The notes: generated by a model not told the origin, from the letters alone. Counted from the stretch's first letter, positions 8,906 through 18,231 are shown. The stretch is 64,000 bases of DNA from WTFY01 sp026713925 (GCA_963662355.1 OY759361.1:1116001-1180000), one strand, 5' to 3'. Numbers and translations: made by a program.

Positions 8906-10112
8906 GCCGGGCATCCGGTTTTCCGGAAATTGATTCTGCAAAGGTGTGAATACAGCGGACCACGGTGTCCACGATGATGTCTGCGTGGGGTTTTTCCAGG
9001 ATCAATGGCGGCAGCAGCCGGATGACTCTATCCGCTGTTACGTTCACCAGCAGTCTGTTCTCCAGGCACAGGTCCACGATCTGGCCGCAGGGCCGTGTCA
9101 GTTCAATTCCGATAATCAGGCCCTTGCCACGAACTTCCCGGATGCAGTCCAGGCCTGAAAGCTTTTCCTGAAGGCCGGCAACCATGTATTCGCCCAGCCT
9201 GGCAGCGTTTGCACGCAACCCCTGGGTCTCGATGGTCTCAAGTGTAGCGAGTGCGGCCCGGCATGCCAGGGGGTTGCCGCCAAAAGTGGAGCCATGTGAG
9301 CCGGGAGTGAATAATTCGGCGAGCGTTCTTTTTGCCAGGCACACCCCGATCGGCACACCGTTTCCTAGACCCTTTGCAGTGACCATGATATCGGGCTGAA
9401 CCTCTTCATGCTGGAAGCAAAACCACTTTCCTGTCCTGCCATTTCCTGTCTGGACTTCATCCAGGATGAGCAGGGCTGCGTGGCGCTCGCAAAGCCTGCT
9501 CAGCTCAGCCAGGTATCCCGGGCGGGGAATATTGATCCCGCCTTCACATTGAATCGGTTCCACCAGGATCGCAACCACTTGCGGGTTCTCGCCCAGCGCG
9601 GCCTGCACCGCCCCCACGTCATCGTAAGGCACGCGTATGAACCCGGGTACAAGGGGTTCATACCCGGCTTGAACGGCCTGATTTCCTGTTGCCGTCAGGG
9701 TTGCCAGGGTGCGCCCGTGGAAGCTGTTCTCGGTGACAATGACTGCAGGGGCTGATTCCTTCTTATGGTGTGCGTACAGCCTTGCCAGCTTGATGGCCGC
9801 CTCGTTGGCTTCCGCACCGGAGTTGCAGAAGAATGCAGCATCCATTGCAGACAGCTGACACAGTCTGGCGGCGAGTTTTTCCTGCAGCGCTATTCCGTAC
9901 AGATTGGACGTATGCACAAGCCGGGCACACTGTTCGGATACTGCGGACACTACCGCGGGATGAGAATGGCCCAGTCCGCACACTGCAAGCCCCGACAGGG
10001 CATCCAGATACCGGTCATCTTTCCCTTTGCCGGAAAAAAGCCACACGCCTTCACCCTGTTCAAAAGTGACCGGTTTGCGTGCATAGGTGGGCATTACATG
10101 CCTGTTGTCCAT
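8898..10112 (-). CDS. argD: acetylornithine aminotransferase
   Basis: 404 residues, class III PLP aminotransferase. It transfers an amino group to N-acetylglutamate semialdehyde in arginine synthesis, and often also serves in lysine synthesis. Visible blocks are FCNSGAEANEAAIKLAR, ENSFHGRTLATL, LDEVQTGNGRTGKWF, the PLP-lysine MVTAKGLGNGVPIG and GSHGSTFGGNPLACRAAL. ATG at 10112 is chosen: the longer frame to 10169 runs back through an intrinsic terminator. It overlaps argF by 8 bases. Confidence 0.96.
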   Translation of the reverse strand: MDNRHVMPTYARKPVTFEQGEGVWLFSGKGKDDRYLDALSGLAVCGLGHSHPAVVSAVSEQCARLVHTSNLYGIALQEKLAARLCQLSAMDAAFFCNSGAEANEAAIKLARLYAHHKKESAPAVIVTENSFHGRTLATLTATGNQAVQAGYEPLVPGFIRVPYDDVGAVQAALGENPQVVAILVEPIQCEGGINIPRPGYLAELSRLCERHAALLILDEVQTGNGRTGKWFCFQHEEVQPDIMVTAKGLGNGVPIGVCLAKRTLAELFTPGSHGSTFGGNPLACRAALATLETIETQGLRANAARLGEYMVAGLQEKLSGLDCIREVRGKGLIIGIELTRPCGQIVDLCLENRLLVNVTADRVIRLLPPLILEKPHADIIVDTVVRCIHTFAESISGKPDARHE

Positions 10113-10127
10113 ATTCTTGCTTCGCTC

Positions 10128-10159
10128 AAAAAATAAAAAAGGCAGCCACCTGGGCTGCC
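10128..10159 (-). terminator. intrinsic terminator between puuD-like gene and argD
   Basis: Read on the minus strand, GGCTGCC pairs with GGCAGCC around a 5-base loop at 10141-10159 and is followed by TTTTTTATTTTTT (10128-10140). This is a textbook intrinsic terminator for the upstream PuuD-like gene. Its T tract ends only 15 bases before the argD start codon, so it also sits in the argD leader. Confidence 0.85.
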
Positions 10160-10252
10160 GGAAACGCACCTGACTGTATTAAATTTCTGCCTGAACCGCA
10201 ACTGAAAACAGTACCCGGCTGAGGCCAGGCACTGCCTTCGGCCCTTTATTGG

Positions 10253-10837
10253 TCAGATGAAAAACCCATGTCCCGCGGCAACCATGCATGCCAGCATGGG
10301 GATAGAGAGCAGCGTGTTGGTACGTGAGGCCATGAAGGCCACTTTTTTGGCCCTTGCCTTTTCATCATCGCTGGCCTGTACCATCCCCAGCACCTTTTTC
10401 TGGTTGGGCCAGATCAATACCCAGACATTGAACAGCATGATGGTTCCCAGCCATGCACCGACTCCAATCGCGGTCACCCCGTTCGTGGCAAAAAAGTTCT
10501 GGGCAAATCCCCCTACATACTCGAGTGCCCAGGCTCCGGTCAGCCAAGTGGCTACCGCACCCCAGCGAAACCAGACAAGTGCGCGGGGAGCCACGTATTT
10601 TCCGATCGCCGCAGGGCCTGGACCGTCTGCATCGGCTGCCGCATCAGCCATGGCAGGAACCTGCACGAAATTAAAGTAGTACAATAAGCCGATCCAGATG
10701 ATGCCTGTAAAGACATGCAGCCATACTGCCAAGGACCACACAACCAGGTCGAATGCAGGAGTAAAGCCAAGCCCAATCAAAATGGCAACAATTGTACCTG
10801 CAATGATAGTACCGAGAATTGAGTTCAATGGATTCAT
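10253..10837 (-). CDS. PuuD-like membrane protein (urate oxidase N-terminal domain)
   Basis: 194 residues with about five membrane segments, including SILGTIIAGTIVAILIG, AVWLHVFTGIIWIGLLYYF, AVATWLTGAWALEY and VGAWLGTIMLFNVWVLIWP. It matches the membrane domain of PuuD urate hydroxylases, with the conserved HVFTGIIWIGLLYYFNF and FNVWVLIWPNQ segments and membrane histidines. Full-length PuuD carries a C-terminal cytochrome c domain, which is absent here, so oxidation of urate is not assured. Many proteobacteria carry this short form. It is monocistronic, ended by the terminator at 10128-10159. Confidence 0.72.
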   Translation of the reverse strand: MNPLNSILGTIIAGTIVAILIGLGFTPAFDLVVWSLAVWLHVFTGIIWIGLLYYFNFVQVPAMADAAADADGPGPAAIGKYVAPRALVWFRWGAVATWLTGAWALEYVGGFAQNFFATNGVTAIGVGAWLGTIMLFNVWVLIWPNQKKVLGMVQASDDEKARAKKVAFMASRTNTLLSIPMLACMVAAGHGFFI

Positions 10838-10956
10838 GAAGTACCCCTCTTTATGTGCTTACAGCCGATTATTTGAATCTGTCTTTTGACTTATTGTGCA
10901 CGTCTGATTATAACGAATCTGCCCGGTAAACTTAACCTTATTGTTATACGCCTGAC

Positions 10957-12492
10957 ATGGACCCGATTGAGCTCAGTATTTTTGCCCGCAGAATCGATGC
11001 CGTTTGCGAAGAAATGGGCGCGCAGTTGCGGTTTGCTGCTTTCTCACCCAATATTCGGGACCGACTGGATTATTCGTGCGCCGTGTTCGATCCACAGGGT
11101 GGCCTGTGTGCGCAGGCGGCGCATATCCCGGTGCACCTGGGCAGCATGGCGTACGCCATGCAGCAGATTGTCGCCGAACGGACATGGTTGCCAGGAGACT
11201 TCATTGCCCTGAATGACCCCTATCTGGGCGGGACCCATTTGCCGGATGTAACGGTGGTCTGCCCGGTGTTCATTCAAGGCCAGTTGACCGGTTTTGTGGC
11301 CAATCGTGCACATCATGCAGACATCGGCGCGGAAACACCGGGCTCCATGCCGGTCTCCACGAGCCTGTCGCAGGAAGGGGTGGTGATTCCCCCCACCCAA
11401 ATTGGCTGCAACGGCGAGATCGACCAGCAGGTCATCAGGGAGCTGTTCAGGAATGCCAGAAACCTGCGCGACACCCTGGGCGATATTGCGGCACAGTGCA
11501 GTGCCAACCGCCTGGGCATTCAACGCCTGGCGGAACTGGTGGGAAGCTCGGACAGGGAGCAGTTTCTGGGCTTGCTGTCCGACCTGAATGATTACGGCAG
11601 ACATATCGCACGCTCCGTGGTGGCAAAGATCCCGAACGGCACCTATTCGTTCACGGATTATATGGAGGATGACGGGCAGGGCAGTACGGATCTGGCGATC
11701 TCGGTTTCACTGCAGGTGCACGACCGGCATGTGGAGGTCGATTTTTCCGGTACTGCCATGCAGGCAGACGGAAACATCAACTGTCCCATATCGGTGACGG
11801 CTGCCGCCGTATCCTATGTGTTCAGGTGCCTGATGCCAAAAGAGACCCCCGCCTGTGCGGGCAGTTTCTCCCCATTCAGGCTCCAGGTCCCGTCCGGGTC
11901 CTTGCTGAATGCACACCGGCCTGCCGCGGTGGCGGCCGGCAATGTCGAGACCAGTTCGAGGATCGTGGATGCGGTACTCGGCGCCCTGAGCCAGGCGCTC
12001 CCCGATGCAATTCCCGCCTGCAGCCAGGGCACCATGAACAATCTTGCGCTCGGCAGTTCGACAGGGCAGGCATGGGGCTACTATGAAACCATTGCGGGGG
12101 GCATGGGAGGCTCGATGGCCCAGCCCGGGTTGTCTGCGGTGCATACCCATATGACCAATACGCAAAATACCCCGGTTGAAGTCCTGGAGATCAATTATCC
12201 GTTACGGGTGACGCGTTATGCGATACGCAACGGCTCGGGTGGGCCCGGGCAGCACAAGGGTGGTGACGGACTGATCCGGGAGCTTGAATTTCTTGACAGC
12301 GCGACGTTTACCGTCCTGTCTGAACGCCGCACCCGGCCCCCCTGGGGGCTGAACGGCGGTCACCCGGGTCAGGCGGGCGGCAATTACCTGAATGGCGAAC
12401 GCATGCCCGGCAAGGTCCAGCGGGATGTGCGTGCAGGAGATTGTCTTCGCATCGAATCGCCAGGCGGGGGGGGCTGGGGCAGTCCGGTATAA
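10957..12492 (+). CDS. hydantoinase B / oxoprolinase family protein
   Basis: 511 residues. HyuB family signature blocks are seen: FSPNIRDRLDYSCAVFD, IPVHLGSMAYAMQ, LNDPYLGGTHLPDVT, NRAHHADIGAETPGSMP, and the glycine-rich C-terminus with RNGSGGPGQHKGGDG and a final GGGGWGSP. The family hydrolyses cyclic amides (hydantoin, 5-oxoproline) with ATP, usually as a HyuA/HyuB pair. No HyuA is adjacent, so its partner and substrate are unknown. The amidotransferase gene starts 6 bases after its stop, suggesting one transcript. Confidence 0.88.
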   Translation: MDPIELSIFARRIDAVCEEMGAQLRFAAFSPNIRDRLDYSCAVFDPQGGLCAQAAHIPVHLGSMAYAMQQIVAERTWLPGDFIALNDPYLGGTHLPDVTVVCPVFIQGQLTGFVANRAHHADIGAETPGSMPVSTSLSQEGVVIPPTQIGCNGEIDQQVIRELFRNARNLRDTLGDIAAQCSANRLGIQRLAELVGSSDREQFLGLLSDLNDYGRHIARSVVAKIPNGTYSFTDYMEDDGQGSTDLAISVSLQVHDRHVEVDFSGTAMQADGNINCPISVTAAAVSYVFRCLMPKETPACAGSFSPFRLQVPSGSLLNAHRPAAVAAGNVETSSRIVDAVLGALSQALPDAIPACSQGTMNNLALGSSTGQAWGYYETIAGGMGGSMAQPGLSAVHTHMTNTQNTPVEVLEINYPLRVTRYAIRNGSGGPGQHKGGDGLIRELEFLDSATFTVLSERRTRPPWGLNGGHPGQAGGNYLNGERMPGKVQRDVRAGDCLRIESPGGGGWGSPV

Positions 12493-12498
12493 CATCTG

Positions 12499-14286
12499 AT
12501 GTGCGGAATCTGTGGTGAGTTGCGTCTGGACGGGAATGCGTCAGGCCCGGATACGATCGAAAGCATGCTGCGTGCATTGCGCCGCCGCGGACCGGATCAT
12601 GAAGGAAGCTACTTTTCCGCTGCCCTTGGGCTTGGTCACCGTCGCCTGGCGGTCATTGACCTCTCGGAACAGGCCAATCAGCCAATGGTCGATGCCGCTG
12701 CCGGGACTGTCATCGTGTTCAACGGCACGATCTACAATTACCCGCAGTTGCGCCGGCAACTGATTGGACTGGGCCATACGTTTCGTTCCACGGGGGATAC
12801 GGAAGTCATCCTCAAGGCCTATGCGCAATGGGGGCGGTCCAGTGTCTCGAAGCTTTCGGGGATGTTTGCCTTTGCCATATGGGATGCAGACCGCCAGGAG
12901 CTTTTCCTTGCGCGTGACCGGCTGGGGATCAAGCCCCTCTACTATACCCAAGGAAAAGAGTTTTTCCGTTTTGCCTCGACTTCACAGGCCTTGCTCGGTG
13001 CAGGAGGAGTGGACACCGAACTGGACCGGGCCGGCCTGCACCATTTTCTGAGCCTGCATGGTGTGGTGCCCGCACCCGGCACGATTTTGCAGGGACTGAA
13101 AAAGCTTCCCCCCGGCCATACCATGCGGGTTCAGGCAACGGGGAACAGCATGGTTGAGCGCTACTGGCAGTTGCATGCAGACCGGGTCGATGCCGATAAA
13201 GGCGAACAGGAATGGCAGCATGACATCCAGGCGGCGCTGCAGCTGGCGGTCGAGAGAAGGCTGCGGATTGCCGATGTGCCGGTGGGGGTGTTGCTGTCAG
13301 GGGGCCTGGACTCGAGTCTGCTGGTGGGTCTGCTGAACCAGGCCGGAGTGCGGGAAATACAAACCTATTCGGCAGGGTTTGAGGATCAGCCCGAGGAGCG
13401 CGGAAACGAATTTGAATATTCGGATGCCGTGGCCGGACACTTTGCCACCCGGCACCACAAATTCTATATTGACAACCGCAAGGTGCTTGCACGCCTGCCT
13501 GAGGCGGTGGAACACATGACTGAGCCCATGGTCGGACAGGATGCGATTGCGTTTTATCTGCTGGCCGAGCAGGTCAGCCAGCATGTGTCGGTTGTACAAT
13601 CCGGCCAGGGTGCGGACGAGGTATTTGGCGGGTACTTCTGGTATCCCCGGATGCAGGCCGAATCATCGTTTGGTGTGGAGAGTTTCGCCAGGCACTATTT
13701 CGATCGAAGCCATGCCGAAATGCAAGATACCCTGCATCAGGACCTGGTAAGTGATGATTTTACTTCGGACAGTGTCAGGCAGTTGCTGCACGAGGCCAAT
13801 ACGGACGACTTCATTCGCGCGGTGCTGCACATGGATGTGACGACATTGATGGTGGATGACCCCGTGAAGCGTGTCGATAACATGACCATGGCCCATGGCC
13901 TGGAAGCGCGGGTGCCGTTTCTGGACCACGAACTGGTGGAACTGGCCATGCAGTTACCCGTCCGGTACAAGCTGGCCCACGGTGGAAAGCATATATTGAA
14001 AAATATAGCCCGGGGCTTACTGCCATCCAAAGTGATTGACCGTGAAAAAGGCTATTTTCCCGTACCGGCCTTGAAATACGTCCGATCCGAGTTCATGGAG
14101 TTCATGCGCGGCATACTGCATTCGGATGCCTGCATGCAGCGGGGCCTGTTTCAGCGCAGGTATGTCGACACATTGCTTGCAAACCCGGAACGGTATCTGA
14201 CACCGCTGAAAGGGAGCAAGCTGTGGCATCTGGCCCTGCTGGAGTTCTGGCTGCAGCGCAATGTGGATAGATGCCTTGCCAGCTAG
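12499..14286 (+). CDS. asparagine synthase-type glutamine amidotransferase (NAGGN amidotransferase-like)
   Basis: 595 residues with an N-terminal class II glutaminase domain starting MCGICGELRLDG (Cys2 nucleophile after Met removal, RRRGPDHEG, HRRLAVIDLS). The synthetase domain has the PPi loop SGGLDSS at 267-273. It most resembles the amidotransferase that makes N-acetylglutaminylglutamine amide, an osmoprotectant; the CGICGELRLDG start and VVPAPGTILQGLKKLPPG fit that subgroup. However, its ATP-grasp synthetase partner is not adjacent. It could therefore be a plain AsnB or amidate another acid. It is probably co-transcribed with the upstream HyuB homologue. Confidence 0.8.
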   Translation: MCGICGELRLDGNASGPDTIESMLRALRRRGPDHEGSYFSAALGLGHRRLAVIDLSEQANQPMVDAAAGTVIVFNGTIYNYPQLRRQLIGLGHTFRSTGDTEVILKAYAQWGRSSVSKLSGMFAFAIWDADRQELFLARDRLGIKPLYYTQGKEFFRFASTSQALLGAGGVDTELDRAGLHHFLSLHGVVPAPGTILQGLKKLPPGHTMRVQATGNSMVERYWQLHADRVDADKGEQEWQHDIQAALQLAVERRLRIADVPVGVLLSGGLDSSLLVGLLNQAGVREIQTYSAGFEDQPEERGNEFEYSDAVAGHFATRHHKFYIDNRKVLARLPEAVEHMTEPMVGQDAIAFYLLAEQVSQHVSVVQSGQGADEVFGGYFWYPRMQAESSFGVESFARHYFDRSHAEMQDTLHQDLVSDDFTSDSVRQLLHEANTDDFIRAVLHMDVTTLMVDDPVKRVDNMTMAHGLEARVPFLDHELVELAMQLPVRYKLAHGGKHILKNIARGLLPSKVIDREKGYFPVPALKYVRSEFMEFMRGILHSDACMQRGLFQRRYVDTLLANPERYLTPLKGSKLWHLALLEFWLQRNVDRCLAS

Positions 14287-14303
14287 TCGCCCCACAGTAC
14301 AAT
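14276..14303 (+). promoter_or_regulatory. predicted sigma-70 promoter of grxD
   Basis: TTGCCA, 16 bases, TACAAT, about 40 bases before the grxD start; the -35 lies inside the end of the preceding gene. Prediction from consensus only. Confidence 0.45.
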
Positions 14304-14342
14304 AGCAACCCGTTTGTTTAAGTTTTTCAGGAGAGCGTGGCA

Positions 14343-14663
14343 ATGGACGTATTGGAGCGAATCAAAGAACAGGTGGAATCGAATCCGGTAATCTTGTACA
14401 TGAAAGGTACGCCGCAGATGCCTCAATGCGGGTTTTCAAGCCGCACGGCAGAAGCGCTCAAGTCTTGTGGCCATGAGTTTGCCTATGTGAATGTTCTCAT
14501 GGATTCGGAGATATTTGAAAACCTGCCTCAATTTGCAGACTGGCCCACTTTTCCCCAGTTGTATATCAATGGTGAGCTGATCGGGGGCTGTGATATCACG
14601 CTGGACCTGCACGAGAAAGGTGAACTGCAAAAGATGGTGGAGACGGCTTCAGGAAGCAGCTAG
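14343..14663 (+). CDS. grxD: monothiol glutaredoxin, Grx4 type
   Basis: 106 residues. The CGFS active site of monothiol glutaredoxins is at 29-32, with WPTFPQLYINGELIGGCDI supplying the cis-proline and glutathione-binding region. These proteins carry and transfer [2Fe-2S] clusters, often with BolA. ATG at 14343 is chosen because AGGAGA lies 8 bases upstream; a GTG at 14337 would be only 2 bases from that site. It converges with rnt. Confidence 0.95.
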   Translation: MDVLERIKEQVESNPVILYMKGTPQMPQCGFSSRTAEALKSCGHEFAYVNVLMDSEIFENLPQFADWPTFPQLYINGELIGGCDITLDLHEKGELQKMVETASGSS

Positions 14664-14690
14664 AAACCGGTTGCTCCCGCATTCCTGGTT

Positions 14691-15317
14691 TCAGGTGTGC
14701 ATGCCGCTCCACTTGTTCATCACGTCACAGAATATGGCAGCGGTTTTTTCGGCATCATAGACCGCGGAATGGGCGCTGCTGCTTTCCCATTCGAGATTCG
14801 CGGCCACTGCAATCCTCGACAACACAGTCTGACCATAGGCCATTGCACCGAGTGTGACGGTGTCGAAATTGCTGAAGGGATGGAAGGGGTTGTCCTTGAT
14901 GCCGGTACGTTCGACCGCGGCCTTGATGAACCCCAGATCAAAAAAGGCGTTGTGCCCGACCAGGATCGCCCGGGTGCACTGGTTTTGCCTGATATGCTTG
15001 CGTACCGGCTTGAAGATTTTTTCCAGGGCCTCCTGTTCAGTCAATGCAATTCTCAGGGGGTGGAAGGGGTCGATCTTGTTTACTTCAAGTGAAGCGGGGT
15101 CAATGTTCGCCCCGTCAAACGGGCGAACATGTGCAGCAACGGTCTGCTGGCAGAAAAACTCCTGTTCCTTGTTCAGGCCTACCAGCACGGCTGCCACTTC
15201 CAGCAGGGCGTCGGTGCTGGCATTGAAACCGCCGGTTTCCACGTCAACGACTATCGGGCAGAAGCCACGAAATCGGTTGCCGAGCGGGACCGGGTCTTGC
15301 TGTGTTGCAGGGTTCAT
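14691..15317 (-). CDS. rnt: ribonuclease T
   Basis: 208 residues, DEDDh exonuclease that trims the 3' ends of tRNA and other stable RNAs. Catalytic motifs are VVDVETGGF (D25, E27), GHNAFFDLGF, and SSAHSAVYDAEKT, which supplies the His and last Asp. The basic patch typical of RNase T replaces the epsilon-type linker of DnaQ, and the start and length match E. coli Rnt. It is divergently arranged with argG. Confidence 0.94.
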   Translation of the reverse strand: MNPATQQDPVPLGNRFRGFCPIVVDVETGGFNASTDALLEVAAVLVGLNKEQEFFCQQTVAAHVRPFDGANIDPASLEVNKIDPFHPLRIALTEQEALEKIFKPVRKHIRQNQCTRAILVGHNAFFDLGFIKAAVERTGIKDNPFHPFSNFDTVTLGAMAYGQTVLSRIAVAANLEWESSSAHSAVYDAEKTAAIFCDVMNKWSGMHT

Positions 15318-15352
15318 AAACTAATATGTCCAATCAGGGTTTGGCTTTCGGC

Positions 15353-15358
15353 TATAAT
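15353..15358 (+). promoter_or_regulatory. candidate -10 box of argG
   Basis: Perfect TATAAT 47 bases before the argG ATG, in the rnt-argG divergent spacer. No good -35 hexamer lies at the usual spacing, so it may need an activator. Consensus match only. Confidence 0.4.
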
Positions 15359-15404
15359 CCGCAACGAAACCACCCGTCATTCATCAAGCGTCTACGTGCA
15401 TAGT

Positions 15405-16625
15405 ATGTCATCAGTTCGAAAAGTTGTACTTGCCTATTCAGGTGGCCTGGACACTTCGGTAATCCTCAAGTGGCTGGCAGAGACCTATCTGTGTGAAGTT
15501 GTGACCTTCACCGCAGATATTGGCCAGGGTGACGAGGTTGAGCCTGCGCGGGCCAAGGCCGAGGCCCTGGGCGTGGGTGAGATCTATATCGAGGATCTCA
15601 GAGAGGAGTTTGCAGGCGATTTTGTTTTTCCGATGCTGCGTTCCAATGCGGTCTACGAAGGAGAATACCTGCTGGGCACATCGATTGCCCGCCCGTTGAT
15701 TGCCAAACGCCTGGTGGAGGTTGCCGGCGAGACCGGTGCCGATGCAATTTCCCACGGCGCGACAGGGAAGGGCAATGATCAGGTGCGGTTTGAACTTGGA
15801 GCCTATGCGCTGAACCCGGAAATCCGGGTCATCGCACCATGGCGGGAATGGGATCTCAATTCGCGCGAGAAGCTGCTGGAGTATGCCAGCCGGCACAAAA
15901 TTGCCATCGAGCACAAGCGGGGTCAGCAGTCACCGTACTCGATGGATGCCAATTTGCTGCACATTTCGTATGAGGGAGGTGCCTTGGAGGACCCCTGGAC
16001 AGAGCCGGATGAGGGAATGTGGCAGCTGACCTGTGCGCCGGAGCAGGCCCCGGATCAGCCGCAGTACCTTGAAATCGGGTTTGAACAAGGCGATCCGGTC
16101 AGCCTGGACGGTACGCCCCACACGCCTGCACGCCTGCTGGAGAGACTCAATGCAGTGGCCGGTTCACACGGGGTCGGAAGACAGGACATTGTGGAAAATC
16201 GTTATGTCGGCATGAAATCTCGCGGGTGTTATGAAACCCCCGGGGGAACCGTGCTGCACAAGGCCCATCGTGCCATGGAGTCCATTACGCTGGACCGTGA
16301 AGTCACGCATCTGAAGGATGAACTGATGCCCCGGTATGCTGCCATGGTCTACAACGGGTACTGGTGGAGCCCTGAAAGACTGGCATTGCAGAAGCTGATC
16401 GATGCCACCCAGGCGTCGGTCACGGGAACGGTGCGGATGAAACTGTTCAAGGGCAGTGCACAGGTCGTCGGTCGAGAATCCGAAGCAAACAGCCTGTTTG
16501 ACCCTGGAATTGCCACTTTCGAGGATGACAAAGGTGCGTATAATCAGAAGGATGCAGAAGGTTTTATAAAATTAAATGCCTTGCGTATGCGGATTATGGC
16601 AAAATCAGCACGGTCCAAATCCTGA
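15405..16625 (+). CDS. argG: argininosuccinate synthase
   Basis: 406 residues. It joins citrulline and aspartate using ATP in arginine synthesis. Signatures: the ATP PP-loop AYSGGLDTSVIL, FTADIGQGDE, the conserved GATGKGNDQVRFEL, and SPYSMDANLLHISYEGG. ATG at 15405 gives the standard family N-terminus; longer upstream frames overlap rnt and are not plausible. It supplies the step after ArgF, encoded 6.5 kb away. mlaA follows after 17 bases. Confidence 0.97.
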   Translation: MSSVRKVVLAYSGGLDTSVILKWLAETYLCEVVTFTADIGQGDEVEPARAKAEALGVGEIYIEDLREEFAGDFVFPMLRSNAVYEGEYLLGTSIARPLIAKRLVEVAGETGADAISHGATGKGNDQVRFELGAYALNPEIRVIAPWREWDLNSREKLLEYASRHKIAIEHKRGQQSPYSMDANLLHISYEGGALEDPWTEPDEGMWQLTCAPEQAPDQPQYLEIGFEQGDPVSLDGTPHTPARLLERLNAVAGSHGVGRQDIVENRYVGMKSRGCYETPGGTVLHKAHRAMESITLDREVTHLKDELMPRYAAMVYNGYWWSPERLALQKLIDATQASVTGTVRMKLFKGSAQVVGRESEANSLFDPGIATFEDDKGAYNQKDAEGFIKLNALRMRIMAKSARSKS

Positions 16626-16642
16626 AACAGTGTATGTGTTGA

Positions 16643-17389
16643 ATGAAAATGAGGAAATTAATCAAATCTCGGTATGCTTTTTTACTTCTCGCCGGTCTGG
16701 TGCTGAGCGTGTGCGCGAGTGCCCAGCAGGCACCGCCTCACCCGGATGACCCCTGGGAAGGATTCAATCGCAAGGTGTACACCTTCAATGACGCCGTGGA
16801 CCGCGCATTCCTGATTCCGGCAACCACCGGGTACCAGGCTATAGCACCGGATTTTGTTGAAACGGGTGTCAGCAATTTCTTTTCCAATATTGCTGATATT
16901 GGAATTGCCCTGAATAACCTGCTGCAGTTCAAGTTTGCGGATGCGGGTTCTGACATCGGCCGGATCCTGGTCAACTCGACGGTGGGCATACTGGGCCTGT
17001 TTGATGTCGCAAGCCATATGGGCTTGCAAAAACACGATGAGGATTTCGGACAGACGCTGGGGTACTGGGGAGTAGGTACCGGACCCTATGTGGTCCTGCC
17101 GTTTTTCGGGCCGAGCAATTTGCGTGACGGACCCGGCATGATGCTGGATGTCATGTTGTGGTCAGCCAGCGTGTCGGGTGCCACGTCATCGGAGCAAGAT
17201 GCACTGTTTGCCATGAATGTCATCAATACCCGGGCAGAATACATGGAACTCGAAGAGAGGGTCGAAGAACTCAGTCACGAGCGCTACGTGTTCATACGTG
17301 ATGCCTACCTGGACCGTCGTGAATTCCTGGTCCATGACGGGGATAGCCCGTTTGATGATCAACTGTATGAAGGCCTGGAAGACAACTAG
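16643..17389 (+). CDS. mlaA: MlaA (VacJ)-family outer-membrane lipid asymmetry protein
   Basis: 248 residues with an N-terminal signal (LLLAGLVLSVCASA). The cysteine at the end of the hydrophobic run suggests a lipoprotein, though the preceding valine makes the lipobox non-ideal. Mature family blocks are DPWEGFNRKVYTFND, NFFSNIADIGIALNNLLQ, RILVNSTVGILGLFDVAS and GTGPYVVLPFFGPSNLRDG. MlaA removes phospholipids from the outer leaflet of the outer membrane, passing them to MlaC. The other mla genes are not nearby. Confidence 0.92.
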   Translation: MKMRKLIKSRYAFLLLAGLVLSVCASAQQAPPHPDDPWEGFNRKVYTFNDAVDRAFLIPATTGYQAIAPDFVETGVSNFFSNIADIGIALNNLLQFKFADAGSDIGRILVNSTVGILGLFDVASHMGLQKHDEDFGQTLGYWGVGTGPYVVLPFFGPSNLRDGPGMMLDVMLWSASVSGATSSEQDALFAMNVINTRAEYMELEERVEELSHERYVFIRDAYLDRREFLVHDGDSPFDDQLYEGLEDN

Positions 17390-17409
17390 CATCTCTTTGC
17401 AGTGGCCCT

Positions 17410-18231
17410 GTGAAATGCATCGTCTGCAATAAGTCGGTAGGACCATTCTATTCCTTGCACAAGGCTTGCCTTCCGGTTTATGAGAGTACAAACCGGAGTC
17501 TTCAGCAGGCCATTGCGGACGCAGTGCAGTCGGTCCCGGGGCAGGACGGAACCCGGGAGGCCGTCGAGGCCTGCCTGCCGTCTTCGGCATTTTCTCCGAA
17601 ACTGTTCGATACGCTGATCAGGAAAGCCTGGCAGGCACAGGCTACCCGTATTCTCAAGAGTAAATCACCCGATCCCGGACATGCGGGCCGCCTCCTGGAT
17701 ATCGCGCAGGCGTTAGGCCTGGAGCACTGGGATGTGGCGCCTCACCTGTTCATGAGGCTTTCCAATGTCGAACATCTTGCAGGTATCATGCAGGGCAGAA
17801 AGCCTTCGAAATCTTTCCCGGCCGTGCCCGGTGAAATCAGTTTGGAGGATGAGGAGTCACTGCTCTGGATGTTTGAAAGTGTCCACAAGGTCGGACAGAA
17901 AAAAATCGATGAACCCGGCAAATTTGCCCTGTTCCAGACAATCCTGAATAGCCAGTTCAGGAGATCACGGTACAGGAAACGGGAAATTGAGGTTCAGGCG
18001 CGGGGGAAGTTGGTCATAACAGACCATAATATCTATTATGCTGCCGAGCAGGGGACCACCAAACTGGGCTTTGCTGATATTTATGCGATAACCCCTCTCG
18101 AGGATGGCGTTCGCATCCAGCCGGTCCACAGGGACTCTATGTCAAGTACGTATATAACCGGTGACGGTCGCTTTACGTATGCCCTGTTGCACTATGCCCA
18201 GGTTCAGGCCGGCACCCTAGCCGCAAAATAG
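17410..18231 (+). CDS. uncharacterised protein with N-terminal CxxC zinc-knuckle-like motif
   Basis: 273 residues from a GTG start 20 bases after mlaA. The N-terminus has CIVC at 3-6 and HKAC at 17-20, a possible four-ligand zinc site. The middle is predicted helical, and the C-terminal 90 residues (EIEVQARGKLVITDHNIYY...) look like a beta-rich PH-like or short SHOCT-type domain. No signal peptide or membrane segment is seen. Function is not recognised. It is probably co-transcribed with mlaA. Its last 15 bases overlap the convergent small gene at 18217-18477. Confidence 0.6.
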   Translation: MKCIVCNKSVGPFYSLHKACLPVYESTNRSLQQAIADAVQSVPGQDGTREAVEACLPSSAFSPKLFDTLIRKAWQAQATRILKSKSPDPGHAGRLLDIAQALGLEHWDVAPHLFMRLSNVEHLAGIMQGRKPSKSFPAVPGEISLEDEESLLWMFESVHKVGQKKIDEPGKFALFQTILNSQFRRSRYRKREIEVQARGKLVITDHNIYYAAEQGTTKLGFADIYAITPLEDGVRIQPVHRDSMSSTYITGDGRFTYALLHYAQVQAGTLAAK

